Shown here in pieces: positions 28,040 through 38,499 of a stretch of DNA of 64,000 bases; the stretch's first letter is position 1, and each line of letters begins with the position of its first letter. The notes beneath the pieces were generated by a model, which saw only the letters and a program-made list of their open reading frames with translations, did not search any database and was not told the origin of the DNA. This DNA comes from Candidatus Sumerlaeota bacterium (GTDB lineage Bacteria; Sumerlaeota; Sumerlaeia; SLMS01; JAHLLQ01). A program made the position numbers and the translations under genes. The stretch is taken from assembly GCA_030156535.1 (NCBI GenBank), contig JASGMJ010000023.1:1-64000 (forward strand), read 5' to 3'.

Positions 28040-28043
<4 letters not shown>
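24672..28043 (+). CDS. actB: Alternative complex III subunit B (molybdopterin oxidoreductase-like + Fe-S fusion)
   Basis: About 1123 residues. An unusual internal twin-arginine-type signal (RRRTFLK at 54-60, then AAVLAAAAGC with Cys74) is preceded by a conserved acidic N-terminus, the hallmark of the 'TAT-variant-translocated' family. Residues 75-760 are molybdopterin-oxidoreductase-like, starting with a cysteine cluster (STCGGCAAGC), but this domain carries no Mo cofactor in characterised ACIII. The C-terminal 300 residues are a four-cluster ferredoxin-like domain (CTGCNACMVAC, CQQCDNAPCETVC, CVGTRYCANNC, CNFCQQ). The last 45 residues are His-rich (HSHGAHSEDH and similar). I start at the ATG 24672 with AGGAG upstream. 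It relays electrons from quinol toward the cytochromes. Confidence 0.92.
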
Positions 28044-29621
<1,578 letters not shown>

Positions 29622-29638
<17 letters not shown>

Positions 29639-30146
29639 GTCCTGCGTGATCGGGTTCTTCAACGATCCCGACCAACTCGTGCACGCGGCGGGCGAAGCCA
29701 CCAACGAGGGCTTCCGCAACTGCGACGCGTACTCGCCCTACCCGATTCACGGCATCGAGGAAGTGCTGCGCATCCGGCGCTCGTGGATTCCGAGCGCCGC
29801 ACTGACCGGGCTGCTGATCGGCGCGTGCCTGGGGTTTGCGCTCCAGTACTGGACGCACGTGATCGACTGGCCAATCAACGTGGGTGGCAAGCCGCTCAAC
29901 GCCTGGCCGGCCTACGTGGTGATTGTGTTCGAGTGCGGCGTGCTGTGCTCGGCGCTGACGAACTTCCTGTCGATGTTCGTTGCCTGCCGCCTGGTGCCGC
30001 ATCCGTTCCCCGATGTGATCGACGAGGACCTGACAAACGACCGTTTCGCGCTGGTGATTCCCGCGCGCAGCGACGAGGACGAATCCGCCGCAACCCAACT
30101 CCTGAAGCGATTGAAGGCCGATGAAATTCGCAAAGTCGAACAATAG
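29622..30146 (+). CDS. actD: Alternative complex III subunit D (DUF3341)
   Basis: 174 residues: an N-terminal soluble segment (VIGFFNDPDQLVHAAGEA, then FRNCDAYSPYPIHGIEE) matching DUF3341. Two membrane helices follow (SAALTGLLIGACLGFALQYW, WPAYVVIVFECGVLCSALTN), then a short C-terminal tail. ActD is a structural membrane subunit of ACIII without cofactors. Its start lies inside the end of actC and its end overlaps the start of actE by 26 bases. Confidence 0.93.
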
Positions 30147-30798
30147 CATGAGGCCCGCCCGTCAGGCTTTTCCGCTGGTTCTTCTGGCCGCCCTCGTGGC
30201 GGGGGGGATGCTGACGGGTTGCGACGGACGGCGCGAAACCCGCGAAGTCCTCAACATGCCCGACATGCACTTCCAGCAGTCGTTCAAGCCCCAGGAACCA
30301 AACCCGTGGGCCGAAAACGGCACGATGATGACGCCGCCCGAGGGCACGGTGCCGATTGGCTTCCAGCCCTACACCATTGGCGACCTGGAGGCGGACGAAC
30401 TCGCTTCCAAGCTCCAGAACCCCCTCGAACCCACCGAGGACGTTCTGCGCGTGGGGCGGAAGTACTACGGCGTCTTCTGCATCGGCTGCCACGGCGAGAC
30501 GGGCAACGGCATGGGCAACGTCGTCACCGTCAACGCCGGCATGCCGATTCCGCCGTCACTGTATTCCGAAAAACTGCGCAGCGAGTGGACCGACGGCCGC
30601 ATCTTCCACGTCATCACCCGCGGCCAGGGCAACATGCCCCCCTACGACCGCATCGACCCCGACAAGCGCTGGGCCATCATTCACTACGTGCGTTCGCTCC
30701 AGCGCGCCGCGACGCCGACAGAGGAAGACCTCCAGATGGTCGAGGGCTTCAAGACCGAGAACCCCGAACTGTTCCGCAACCAGGATGGAAAGGAGTAA
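30121..30798 (+). CDS. actE: Alternative complex III subunit E, monoheme cytochrome c lipoprotein
   Basis: 225 residues. A lipoprotein signal peptide ends in LTGC, so the mature protein would be membrane-tethered. One heme site, CIGCH, lies near residue 120, with a methionine ligand probably in GNMPPYD near residue 180. This is the ActE cytochrome c, which accepts electrons from ActA or passes them to the oxidase. The ATG at 30121 overlaps actD; an ATG at 30148, just after the actD stop, begins nearer the hydrophobic region and is equally possible. Confidence 0.9.
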   Translation: MKFAKSNNSMRPARQAFPLVLLAALVAGGMLTGCDGRRETREVLNMPDMHFQQSFKPQEPNPWAENGTMMTPPEGTVPIGFQPYTIGDLEADELASKLQNPLEPTEDVLRVGRKYYGVFCIGCHGETGNGMGNVVTVNAGMPIPPSLYSEKLRSEWTDGRIFHVITRGQGNMPPYDRIDPDKRWAIIHYVRSLQRAATPTEEDLQMVEGFKTENPELFRNQDGKE

Positions 30799-30813
30799 CG
30801 GCGCCCTTGGGCG

Positions 30814-32082
30814 ATGAAGCGCGGTTCGCTTCCCGGCCCTGGCGCCACCAACCACCCGACAATGGCTCACGGACACCTTACCACCGTACATGACCCGGGC
30901 CCGGTTTCGCTTCTTGCGGGACTCAAGCCCGTTGCGTTGGCGATGGCTGGCGGCGGCCTGCTGCTCTGGCTGGCGGGCTTCGCGGTCAACGATGCCCTGC
31001 GCGTCTGGCAGTCGCTGCTCGTCGCTTATGCGTTCTTCCTGATGCTGGGGCTGGGCGGGGTCGTCTTCACGGCGATCCAGTACTGCGCCAGCGCCCGCTG
31101 GTCCATCGCCGTGCGGCGCATTGCCGAAGGCATGGGCGCTTACATCCCGGTCTCGTTCGTCTTCTTTGTCATCATTGTGCTGTTCGGCTGGGGGACGCTG
31201 TACGACCTGGAATCCCCGTGGCGCGCGGCCAACGGCAAGGGCGGCGTTCACATCTACGACGGCCTGAAGGCCGCGTACCTCAGCCGCTGGGGAGTGCTCA
31301 TCAAGGGCGTCGTCTTCTACGCCATCTGGCACGTCCTCTCCCAGAAGCTGCGCCAGACCTCGATCGCGCAGGACCGCACGAAGGAAGCCGCTGGCCACAA
31401 GCGCAACGTCAAGACCTCCATTATCTTCCTTCTCCTGTTTGGCTACACGTTCTCGCTGCACTGCGTGGACATGCTCAAGGCGCTGGAGCCGAAGTGGTTC
31501 TCGACGATGTTCGGCGTGTACTGCTTCTCGGGGCTGTTCCTCTCCACGCTGTGCACGCTTTCGCTGCTGACGATTGCACTGCGCCGAAATCGCGTCGTCG
31601 CGGAGGCAATTCAGCCCCGCCACATGTACGATCTGGGCACGTGGATCATGGCCTTCTCATGCTTCATGTGCTATATTGGATTTTCTCAGTACATGCTGAT
31701 CTGGTACGCGAACCTGCCGGAAGAGGCCTTCTACATGATCGAACGCACGGAGGGGGGCTGGGAGTACGTTTTCGCCCTTCTGCCGCTGCTGAAGTGGGTG
31801 ATTCCGTTCGCCGTGCTGATGCCCCAGGGGTTCCGCGCAAACGTGCGGGTGCACGTTTTCGTGTGCGTGGCGGTGCTGTTGGGCCAGTGGCTCGACCTGT
31901 ACTGGATGGTTTACCCCGTTTTCTCACCGGCACCGGTTCTGCCGGGCCTGCCCGAGTTGGGCGCTTTCCTTGCTTTGCTTGGGGTGTTCGGCTTTGTGCT
32001 CGACCGCGTTTACTCGAGCCATTCCGTGCTCCCCGTGGGTGATCCGTATCTGAAGATGAGCGTCAGCGGGAGCTATCTGTAA
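30814..32082 (+). CDS. actF: Alternative complex III subunit F, NrfD-like membrane subunit
   Basis: 422 residues with about ten membrane helices, homologous in layout to ActC (LMLGLGGVVFTAIQYCASARW; CVDMLKALEPKWFSTMFGVY; WFSTM and LIWYANLPEE signatures). In ACIII, ActF is the second NrfD-like subunit and contacts the terminal oxidase in supercomplexes. The ATG at 30814 is 17 bases from an AAAGGAG; an internal ATG at 30862 (MAHGHLTTV) is an alternative start. Its stop overlaps the ATG of the next cytochrome gene (TAATG). Confidence 0.92.
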   Translation: MKRGSLPGPGATNHPTMAHGHLTTVHDPGPVSLLAGLKPVALAMAGGGLLLWLAGFAVNDALRVWQSLLVAYAFFLMLGLGGVVFTAIQYCASARWSIAVRRIAEGMGAYIPVSFVFFVIIVLFGWGTLYDLESPWRAANGKGGVHIYDGLKAAYLSRWGVLIKGVVFYAIWHVLSQKLRQTSIAQDRTKEAAGHKRNVKTSIIFLLLFGYTFSLHCVDMLKALEPKWFSTMFGVYCFSGLFLSTLCTLSLLTIALRRNRVVAEAIQPRHMYDLGTWIMAFSCFMCYIGFSQYMLIWYANLPEEAFYMIERTEGGWEYVFALLPLLKWVIPFAVLMPQGFRANVRVHVFVCVAVLLGQWLDLYWMVYPVFSPAPVLPGLPELGAFLALLGVFGFVLDRVYSSHSVLPVGDPYLKMSVSGSYL

Positions 32083-33044
32083 TGTCGGCACATCCCTACG
32101 AAGGCCCGAAGGACAAGACAAACCCCTGGATGTACCTCGTCGTGGCGCTGGTCGCCGTGGTGGTGGTCGTCGGCGTGTTTGCGTCCGGGCTGATGCGCGG
32201 GCTCTACGTCGGCATGATCACGCCGCCTCCGCCGCCGCGCGAAACGAAGAAGGAAACCGTGAACGTGCAGGCGCTGGCCGAGCCGACAAAGGAACTGATC
32301 GCCCAAGGGCGCCAGATTTACGGCTTGAACTGCGCGTCGTGCCACGGCCCCGAGGGGCTCGGCGACGGCGAGAAGGGCGTGGCACTCAACCCCAAGCCCC
32401 GCAACTTCCATGAAGCGACTGGCTGGAAGAACGGCCCGCAATTGTCCAGCATGTGGACGACGCTGGAGAAAGGCGTCGCCGGGAGTTCGATGACCTCCTA
32501 TGCCATGATGCCGCCGCAGGAGCGCATGGCCGTGATCCACTTTATCCGCACAAACTGGGTGCCCGAGCCGCCGGAAATCAGCCCGGACGACATCGCGGCG
32601 CTGCCCGGCGCGGGTGCCAGCGCCGGAGGCGGCACGATTGCCCCGCCGCCCGAGAGCGGACCCCGCATCCCCGTTCAGTTGGCGATGAGCCGGCTTGAGC
32701 AGCCGGAAGTGCGCCCCGCGGCGCACGTCGAGGTTCGCCCGGAAATCCGCCAGCTTCGCGGCGCCGACCTGTTCGCGTCCCATTGCGCCCAGTGCCACGG
32801 CGACGCCGGACAGGGCGTTGCCGCCAACAAGGTCATCACGAGCTATCCCTACGTGCACGTCGCCTCCGCGCCGCTGCTCGGGGCCGATGCCCCGTGGGTG
32901 GCCGACCGCGAGGCCTTCACCGAGATTCTCGTGACTCCCAGCAGCGGCGAACGCCTCCACGGCTTCGCAACGCTGACCACCACCCAGGTCGCCGACCTGC
33001 ACGAATACGTCGCCGCCCTCGCCCGGGAAGGAGCCACCCACTGA
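32082..33044 (+). CDS. Membrane-anchored diheme cytochrome c
   Basis: 320 residues. One N-terminal membrane helix (WMYLVVALVAVVVVVGVFA) and a Pro-rich linker are followed by two class I cytochrome c domains with heme motifs CASCH (about residue 90) and CAQCH (about residue 235). The domains are joined by a Gly/Pro-rich stretch. Probable Met ligands lie in MTSYAMMPPQ for the first domain. Sitting between actF and coxB, it is well placed to shuttle electrons from ACIII to the oxidase's CuA site, which would explain why coxB itself has no heme domain. It overlaps both neighbours by 1 base (TAATG and TGATG junctions). Confidence 0.88.
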   Translation: MSAHPYEGPKDKTNPWMYLVVALVAVVVVVGVFASGLMRGLYVGMITPPPPPRETKKETVNVQALAEPTKELIAQGRQIYGLNCASCHGPEGLGDGEKGVALNPKPRNFHEATGWKNGPQLSSMWTTLEKGVAGSSMTSYAMMPPQERMAVIHFIRTNWVPEPPEISPDDIAALPGAGASAGGGTIAPPPESGPRIPVQLAMSRLEQPEVRPAAHVEVRPEIRQLRGADLFASHCAQCHGDAGQGVAANKVITSYPYVHVASAPLLGADAPWVADREAFTEILVTPSSGERLHGFATLTTTQVADLHEYVAALAREGATH

Positions 33045-33880
33045 TGCCGCGCCCGCCCGCTCTCCGCACCCTGCTCGCCGTCGCACTCGTTGCCGCGGCC
33101 GGCATTGCGCTCGGCCAGGACTTCGCGAACGTCCCGGCCACCGAGCCGTCGATCACCGACTGGATGCTCGACCCCGTGACACCCATCGCCCACGAGGTGC
33201 GTTCCTACACGCTCTTCCTGGTGGCGATGACACTGCCCTACCTGCTCTTGCCGCAGGTTCTGCTGCTCTATTGCATTTTCAAGTTCGGCAAGAAGCCCGG
33301 CATGCGCCCCGCCACGTTCCACGAGAACGTGCGTCTGGAAGTCGTTTGGACCATCGTGCCGGCGTTGACATTGGTGCTCCTGGCGATTCCGGCCTACGGC
33401 CTCATCAAGAAAATCGAGAACATGCCCGAGGCCGACGTGAATATACAGGTGATCGGCCACCAGTTCTACTGGGAGTACCGCTACCCCGATTACAACGACA
33501 TCCGCATCTCCGAGGAACCGCTCGTCATTCCCGTCAACAAGACCGTGGTCGCCGACATGACCAGCGTGGACGTCAACCATGCGTGGTGGGTCCCCGCGTT
33601 CGGCATCAAGATGGACACGGTGCCCGGGCGTACGACGCAGGTATGGTTCAACGTCGAGCGCGAAGGATGGTTCAAGGGGCAGTGCGCCGAGTTGTGCGGC
33701 ACGCTGCACTCGAAGATGCTGATCGATGTTCACGTCGTTTCGCAGGAAGAGTTCGACGCCTGGATCGCCAAGAAGCAGGCGGAGTTCGCGCCCGCAGATG
33801 AGGCTGAAGAAACTGCCCCCGAGCCGTCCGCAGGCGATGCGGACGAGGGCGCCGTGGCACAGGAGCAAAGCGCATCATGA
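33044..33880 (+). CDS. coxB: Cytochrome c oxidase subunit II
   Basis: 278 residues. A signal peptide ([16 protein letters not shown]), two membrane helices (about 52-80 and 98-122) and a periplasmic cupredoxin domain. The binuclear CuA ligands are all present: His179 (VNHAWW), Cys214, Glu216, Cys218, His222 and Met225 in [12 protein letters not shown]. The aromatic electron-entry region is [13 protein letters not shown]. Unlike classical caa3 enzymes it has no fused cytochrome c domain; the separate diheme cytochrome upstream probably replaces it. The last 40 residues are acidic and disordered. GGAAGGAG lies 10-12 bases before the ATG. Confidence 0.95.
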   Translation: MPRPPALRTLLAVALVAAAGIALGQDFANVPATEPSITDWMLDPVTPIAHEVRSYTLFLVAMTLPYLLLPQVLLLYCIFKFGKKPGMRPATFHENVRLEVVWTIVPALTLVLLAIPAYGLIKKIENMPEADVNIQVIGHQFYWEYRYPDYNDIRISEEPLVIPVNKTVVADMTSVDVNHAWWVPAFGIKMDTVPGRTTQVWFNVEREGWFKGQCAELCGTLHSKMLIDVHVVSQEEFDAWIAKKQAEFAPADEAEETAPEPSAGDADEGAVAQEQSAS

Positions 33881-35526
33881 GCATTATGCTGGACAAGCCG
33901 AAGGACCAGAAGACGGCCGAGGCGCCGCGCGGCGTTCCCCGCTTTCCCGACGAACCCGTCAAGCCCGTCAAGACGCCAAACGTCTTTCTCAACATCCTGG
34001 GCTCGACGGACCACAAGGTCCTCGGGATCCTGTACCTGATTCTGTCGCTCGTCATGGGCGTGGTCGGTGGTGCCCTCGCGGGCGGCATTCGCGCGCAGCT
34101 TGCCGCGCACAACCTCGAAGTGCTTTCGCCCGAACTGTTCAATCAGTTCATCACCATGCACGGCTCGATCATGATCTTCTTCGTGATCATTCCGGCGCTG
34201 GCGGGCTTTGGCAACTATCTGGTGCCGATCATGATCGGCGCGCGCGACATGGCGTTCCCGCGGCTGAACGCGTTCAGCTTCTGGATTCTGATTCCGTCGG
34301 GCGTCCTGATGTTCACGAGCTTCATGGTCCAGGGCGGAGCGGCCGCGGCGGGATGGACGGCATACCCGCCGCTCTCGCTGAAGGAGTTCTCCGGCGGCCC
34401 GGGCGTGGACATGTGGATTCTCGGCGTGCACCTCGCGGGCATCTCCTCGATCACCGGCGCGATCAACTTCATCGTCACGATTCTGAACATGCGCGCTCCG
34501 GGCATGAACATAATGAAGATGCCGCTGTTCTGCTGGACGTGGCTGGTCAACGCCTGGCTGATTCTGATCGGTACGCCGGTTTTGGCGGGCGCCGTCACGA
34601 TGGTGCTGATGGACCGTGCCTTCGGAACGAACTTCTTCAAGCCCGGCATGGGCGGCGACCCGGTGCTCTACCAGCACCTCTTCTGGTTCTACTCGCATCC
34701 GGCCGTGTACATCATGGTGCTGCCAGGCTTCGGTATGATTTCGCACGTGCTCGCCTCATTCTCGCACAAGAGGATCTTCGGCTACACCGGGATGGTGTGG
34801 GCCGTGTCGGCGATCGGCGTGCTGGGCTTCCTGGTCTGGGGCCACCACATGTTCACGGCGGGCATTTCGCCCGAGCTGCGTTTGTACTTCTCGTTCGCCA
34901 CGATGGTCATTGCCGTGCCGACGGGCGTGAAAATCTGGTCGTGGCTGGCGACGATCTGGGGCGGGACGATTGAGTTCAGGACCCCGATGAAGTTCGCACT
35001 CGGCTTCCTCAGCCTCTTTGTGATCGGCGGCATCAGCGGCGTGTTCCTGGCAAACGTACCGTTCGACATCCAGGTGCACGACTCATACTTCGTCGTCGCG
35101 CACTTCCACTACGTTCTCGTGGGCGGGTCTGTGATGTCGCTTTTCGCGGGGGCGTACTTCTGGTTCCCGAAGATGAGTGGGCGCGTACTGAGCGAGAAGC
35201 TCGGCAACGTGGTCTTCTGGCTGTTCTTCATCGGCATGAACACGACGTTCCTGCCGCTGCACCTTGTCGGCCTCCAGGGCATGGCGCGCCGCATCTGGCA
35301 ATACCGTCCTGAATTCGAGACGGTGAACGGTATCGCGTCGCTCGGTTACCTGTTCATGGCGGCGGCCGGCGCACTGTTCATCTACTCGATCTTCGAGGCG
35401 CTGCGCCGCCCGCGTGACTGCGGCGCGGACCCGTGGAAGATCAACGACGTGCAGGAATCGCTCGTCTGGGATATTCCCAGCCCGCCACCCGCCTACAACT
35501 TTGCAAGGATTCCTGTGATCAAGTAA
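33877..35526 (+). CDS. coxA: Cytochrome c oxidase subunit I (A2-type heme-copper oxidase)
   Basis: 549 residues with twelve membrane helices and the full set of heme and copper ligands. His95 (FITMHGS) is for the low-spin heme. CuB His274 and cross-linked Tyr278 are in YSHPAVY, the CuB His pair is in WGHHMFTAG, and HFHYVLVGG provides the remaining heme ligands. The motif YSHP, in place of the GHPE glutamate of A1 enzymes, is the signature of A2-type oxidases such as the Rhodothermus caa3 enzyme. It reduces O2 to water and pumps protons. It starts at an ATG overlapping the coxB stop by 4 bases. Confidence 0.96.
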   Translation: MSIMLDKPKDQKTAEAPRGVPRFPDEPVKPVKTPNVFLNILGSTDHKVLGILYLILSLVMGVVGGALAGGIRAQLAAHNLEVLSPELFNQFITMHGSIMIFFVIIPALAGFGNYLVPIMIGARDMAFPRLNAFSFWILIPSGVLMFTSFMVQGGAAAAGWTAYPPLSLKEFSGGPGVDMWILGVHLAGISSITGAINFIVTILNMRAPGMNIMKMPLFCWTWLVNAWLILIGTPVLAGAVTMVLMDRAFGTNFFKPGMGGDPVLYQHLFWFYSHPAVYIMVLPGFGMISHVLASFSHKRIFGYTGMVWAVSAIGVLGFLVWGHHMFTAGISPELRLYFSFATMVIAVPTGVKIWSWLATIWGGTIEFRTPMKFALGFLSLFVIGGISGVFLANVPFDIQVHDSYFVVAHFHYVLVGGSVMSLFAGAYFWFPKMSGRVLSEKLGNVVFWLFFIGMNTTFLPLHLVGLQGMARRIWQYRPEFETVNGIASLGYLFMAAAGALFIYSIFEALRRPRDCGADPWKINDVQESLVWDIPSPPPAYNFARIPVIK

Positions 35527-36746
35527 TGAGCGCATCGAAGTACCAGCATCCCGAAGCAACACCGCGCCCCGACGAGGCCTCTCCCGCAGGAGGGGCCTCG
35601 CCCGCCGAACGCACCCTTGACGAAATCCGCGCCGCGGCCTGGCTGAAGGTCCTTCTCTTCTTCCTGTTCGCCCTCGTGTTGATTGGCGGCACGGTGCGCA
35701 TCACCCACTCCGGCCTCTCGATTCCCGAATGGCCCATCATCTACTATGGACCGGAGAAAACGAAGCCAAGCCTCCTGCCCCCATTCACCGAACAGGGCTG
35801 GGAGACGGCACACAAAACTTATCACAGTGAAGTGATCGACCTCGGCGTGCACGGCGACCCGCGCACGATGCAGACATTCAAGCGCGAGTTCAAGCTGGAG
35901 TACTCGCACCGCTTCACGGCGGCGGTTGTTTCGATTCTCTTTCTCGCGCTGATTGTGCAGACGATTCGCAAGCCCGTGCTGAGGCGGCGGATCGGCGTGC
36001 TGATCGGCGTTTCGGCGGCCGTGCTCTTCGCTCAGATTGTGCTCGGCGGCGTTGTGGTGAAGACGCACACCCCGGCGCTCAGTGTTTCGTATCACCTGGG
36101 CATGGCGTTCATCTACATCGGCATGATTCTATGGATGGCGTTGCGGCTCGGCCGGCCGGAAGGCACGCCGCTTCCGCCCCGTCCCTCGCGTCATACGTGG
36201 CTGGCGTGGATGGCCGCGGCGGTGTGCTTCCTCCAGATTTTCAGCGGCGGCCTCGTTGCGAACACCGAAGCCGGGCGCTCGTACAATACGTGGCCGCTGA
36301 TGGCGGAGAGCCTGATTCCGCCGGCGAACGCAATGTGGCAGTCGCACTTCGAGCCCGCGATTCTCAACCTCGTGGAAAACAAGATTCTCGTTCAGTGGAC
36401 GCATCGCTGGTTCGCGTTCATCGTCGCGGCGGCGGTGATTCTGCTCGTCGTGCGCCTGGTGACGTCGCCGCTCTCGCCCTTCGGGCGTTGGATGGCGCGG
36501 GCATCGGTGTTCGTGCTGGTGACGCAGATCCTGCTGGGCATCGTGACGCTGCTGGAAGCCGTGCAGCCGTGGATCCTGGGCATCGCACACCTCGGCGTGG
36601 GATTGATTCTCTTTCTGATTCTGCTGGGTCTCGTTTATGAACTGAAGACCAACGTTGCTGTTTACGAGTACGAGACCGCGTCCGTTCCGGCCTCCAAGCC
36701 CGGAAAGGAGAGCCGCCTTGAAGTCCAGGCTGCGAGCCTATCTTAG
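35526..36746 (+). CDS. ctaA: Heme A synthase (CtaA/COX15)
   Basis: 406 residues with eight membrane helices. The four conserved helix histidines are recognisable in EYSHRFTAAVV, SYHLGMAFIY, QWTHRWFAFIV and GIAHLGVGLI. A TVRITHSGLSIPEWP loop matches the family's start after helix 1. CtaA oxidises heme O to heme A for the adjacent oxidase. It starts at an ATG whose first base is the last of the coxA stop (TAATG); upstream in-frame codons belong to coxA sequence. Its end overlaps ctaB by 29 bases. Confidence 0.94.
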   Translation: MSASKYQHPEATPRPDEASPAGGASPAERTLDEIRAAAWLKVLLFFLFALVLIGGTVRITHSGLSIPEWPIIYYGPEKTKPSLLPPFTEQGWETAHKTYHSEVIDLGVHGDPRTMQTFKREFKLEYSHRFTAAVVSILFLALIVQTIRKPVLRRRIGVLIGVSAAVLFAQIVLGGVVVKTHTPALSVSYHLGMAFIYIGMILWMALRLGRPEGTPLPPRPSRHTWLAWMAAAVCFLQIFSGGLVANTEAGRSYNTWPLMAESLIPPANAMWQSHFEPAILNLVENKILVQWTHRWFAFIVAAAVILLVVRLVTSPLSPFGRWMARASVFVLVTQILLGIVTLLEAVQPWILGIAHLGVGLILFLILLGLVYELKTNVAVYEYETASVPASKPGKESRLEVQAASLS

Positions 36747-37599
36747 TCTGACCAAGCCCACCATCGGGCTGCTCGTCATCATCACGGGTGCCACGGCGCT
36801 CGTGATGGAGGGCTCGATGCTGGCCTCGCCCGCGCGCGTGGTGCTCTTTCTCTTCGGCCTGTTCCTGACGGCCGGGAGCGCCAGTGCGTTCAACATGTAC
36901 CTCGAACGCGAGATCGACGCCCAGATGACGCGCACAGCGAAGAAGCGCCCGCTCGCCAACGGAACGCTGCCCGCTTCCCACGGCCTTGTCTTCGCCATTT
37001 CCATTGGCGTCGCGGGCGTGGTGATTCTCGGTGTCTTCTTCAATCTGCTCGCCGCGTTGCTGGGTCTGGGCACGATTCTCTTCTACTCGTTCTTCTACAC
37101 GCTGTGGCTGAAGCCACGCACACCGCTGAACATCGTGATCGGCGGCGCGGCGGGGGCAATGGGGCCGATCATCGCGTGGGCAGCCGCGACGGGTGGACTC
37201 GCGATGGAATCGTGGGTTCTCTTCATGATCATCTTCTGCTGGACGCCGCCGCACTTTTGGGCGCTGGCGTACTGCCTGAAGGAAGACTACAAGACGGTGC
37301 AGTATCCGATGATGCCCATCGTACGCGGCGACACCGAGACGTTGCGCCAGATTTTTCTCTACACGCTGGTCACCGTTGCCTTCACGCTCTCGCTCGCCTT
37401 CTTCGACGTGGGCGTCCTGTACATCGCGTTCGCGGTGGGGCTGGGCGCGGTGTTCGTCTGGCTGGTGCGCGAATTGATGCGCACGCGCGAGACGCGCTCG
37501 GCGTGGAAACTGTTCGGCTACTCGATCGTTTACCTGCTCTTCCTCTTCGTCATTCTGATGATCGATCAGGCGATGCCGTACCAACCCTGGAAAGGATAA
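36718..37599 (+). CDS. ctaB: Protoheme IX farnesyltransferase (heme O synthase, CtaB/COX10)
   Basis: 293 residues, UbiA-type prenyltransferase with about nine membrane helices. The polyprenyl-diphosphate site NMYLEREIDAQM (N-x3-E-x3-D form) is followed by RTAKKRPLANG. A second acidic loop (YCLKEDYKTVQYPMMP) holds further conserved residues. It farnesylates heme B to heme O, the substrate of CtaA. I start at the TTG 36718 because AAAGGAG ends 7 bases before it and the protein then begins at helix 1 (LRAYLSLTKPTIG). The frame is open to 36655 but that overlaps ctaA further. Confidence 0.94.
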   Translation: MKSRLRAYLSLTKPTIGLLVIITGATALVMEGSMLASPARVVLFLFGLFLTAGSASAFNMYLEREIDAQMTRTAKKRPLANGTLPASHGLVFAISIGVAGVVILGVFFNLLAALLGLGTILFYSFFYTLWLKPRTPLNIVIGGAAGAMGPIIAWAAATGGLAMESWVLFMIIFCWTPPHFWALAYCLKEDYKTVQYPMMPIVRGDTETLRQIFLYTLVTVAFTLSLAFFDVGVLYIAFAVGLGAVFVWLVRELMRTRETRSAWKLFGYSIVYLLFLFVILMIDQAMPYQPWKG

Positions 37600-37616
37600 C
37601 GCCCAAGGAGGACGAA

Positions 37617-38285
37617 ATGGCAAACGCACAAGCAACCCACGACCCCGCCGCCGCTGGCCACGCCGTCCCCTGGGATGGCGACGAAGCCGCGCTGGCCGCC
37701 GAGAGCCGCCGGCGCAACAAGCGTCTGCTGCTGATTCTGGCGGCAATCGGCATTGGGATGTTCGTCTTTGCGTTTGCAAACGTCCCCATCTTCGGGCTCG
37801 TCTGCGAGAAGCTGGGGTTCGCGCAGGATCCCGGCAAGGGGAGCGCCGCCGCGCTGGCCTCCGAAGAGGGCGAGATCGGCCGCCCCATCGAGGTGCGCTT
37901 CACCGGCAACGTCTGGGGCCAGCTCCCCGTGGAGTTCCGCCCCGTCACCAGCATCCAGAAAACCAATCTTGGCAAGATGACCGTGGCCGACTACGTCTTC
38001 ATCAACTTGTCGCGCAACCCGGTCTACTTCCGTCCGATCCACAGCATCCGCCCCACAGAGGCGGCAGGCGAGGACAAGTACGAACTCGGCGAATGCTTCT
38101 GCTACACCGAGATGATGATGCACCCCGGCCAGGAACTCGTCCTTCCCGTCGTTTATCGCTTTCATAACGGCCTTGACGAGAACATCAAGGCCGTCACCAT
38201 GAGTTACACGCTCTTCCCCATCACAAAGGAAGAATACGAGCGCAAGAAGGCGGAAGAAGCCGCGCAGGAGGAGCAGGGATCATGA
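37617..38285 (+). CDS. ctaG: Cytochrome c oxidase assembly protein CtaG/Cox11
   Basis: 222 residues. One N-terminal membrane helix (LLLILAAIGIGMFVFAFANVP) and a periplasmic Ig-like domain carrying CFCYTEMMMHPGQE, the Cox11 copper-binding CFC motif. Cox11 delivers copper to CuB of subunit I. The conserved beta-strand pattern (RFTGNVWGQLPVEFRP) also fits. A textbook AAGGAGG precedes the ATG by 5 bases. It overlaps the following small ORF by 4 bases (ATGA). Confidence 0.93.
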   Translation: MANAQATHDPAAAGHAVPWDGDEAALAAESRRRNKRLLLILAAIGIGMFVFAFANVPIFGLVCEKLGFAQDPGKGSAAALASEEGEIGRPIEVRFTGNVWGQLPVEFRPVTSIQKTNLGKMTVADYVFINLSRNPVYFRPIHSIRPTEAAGEDKYELGECFCYTEMMMHPGQELVLPVVYRFHNGLDENIKAVTMSYTLFPITKEEYERKKAEEAAQEEQGS

Positions 38286-38482
38286 CACCGATCGACACAC
38301 ACATCGACCATGACGACGCCCACGCCCCGGATGAGGGAGCGCTCGAAGCACGCGCGCGCCGACGCAATCGCGTCCTGCTTGTCATCCTCGTGGCAGTCGT
38401 CCTCGCGATGACACTGCTCTCCTACCCGCTGTTCAACAAGTACTGGGACCCGGCCCTGTCCGATCAGACCATTTCGCACTAA
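38282..38482 (+). CDS. Small single-helix membrane protein of the oxidase operon
   Basis: 66 residues. An Asp/His-rich N-terminus (IDTHIDHDDAHAPDE) and an Arg-rich stop-transfer stretch (EARARRRNR) precede one membrane helix (VLLVILVAVVLAMTLLSYPL) and a short tail. It is translationally coupled to ctaG (ATGA overlap) and lies 17 bases before coxC, so it is real in context. It resembles no family I can name. Likely roles are a small structural subunit, filling the place of subunit IV that is otherwise missing here, or an assembly peptide; this is inference. Confidence 0.75.
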   Translation: MTPIDTHIDHDDAHAPDEGALEARARRRNRVLLVILVAVVLAMTLLSYPLFNKYWDPALSDQTISH

Positions 38483-38499
38483 GGAAGACGAGGCGTCCG

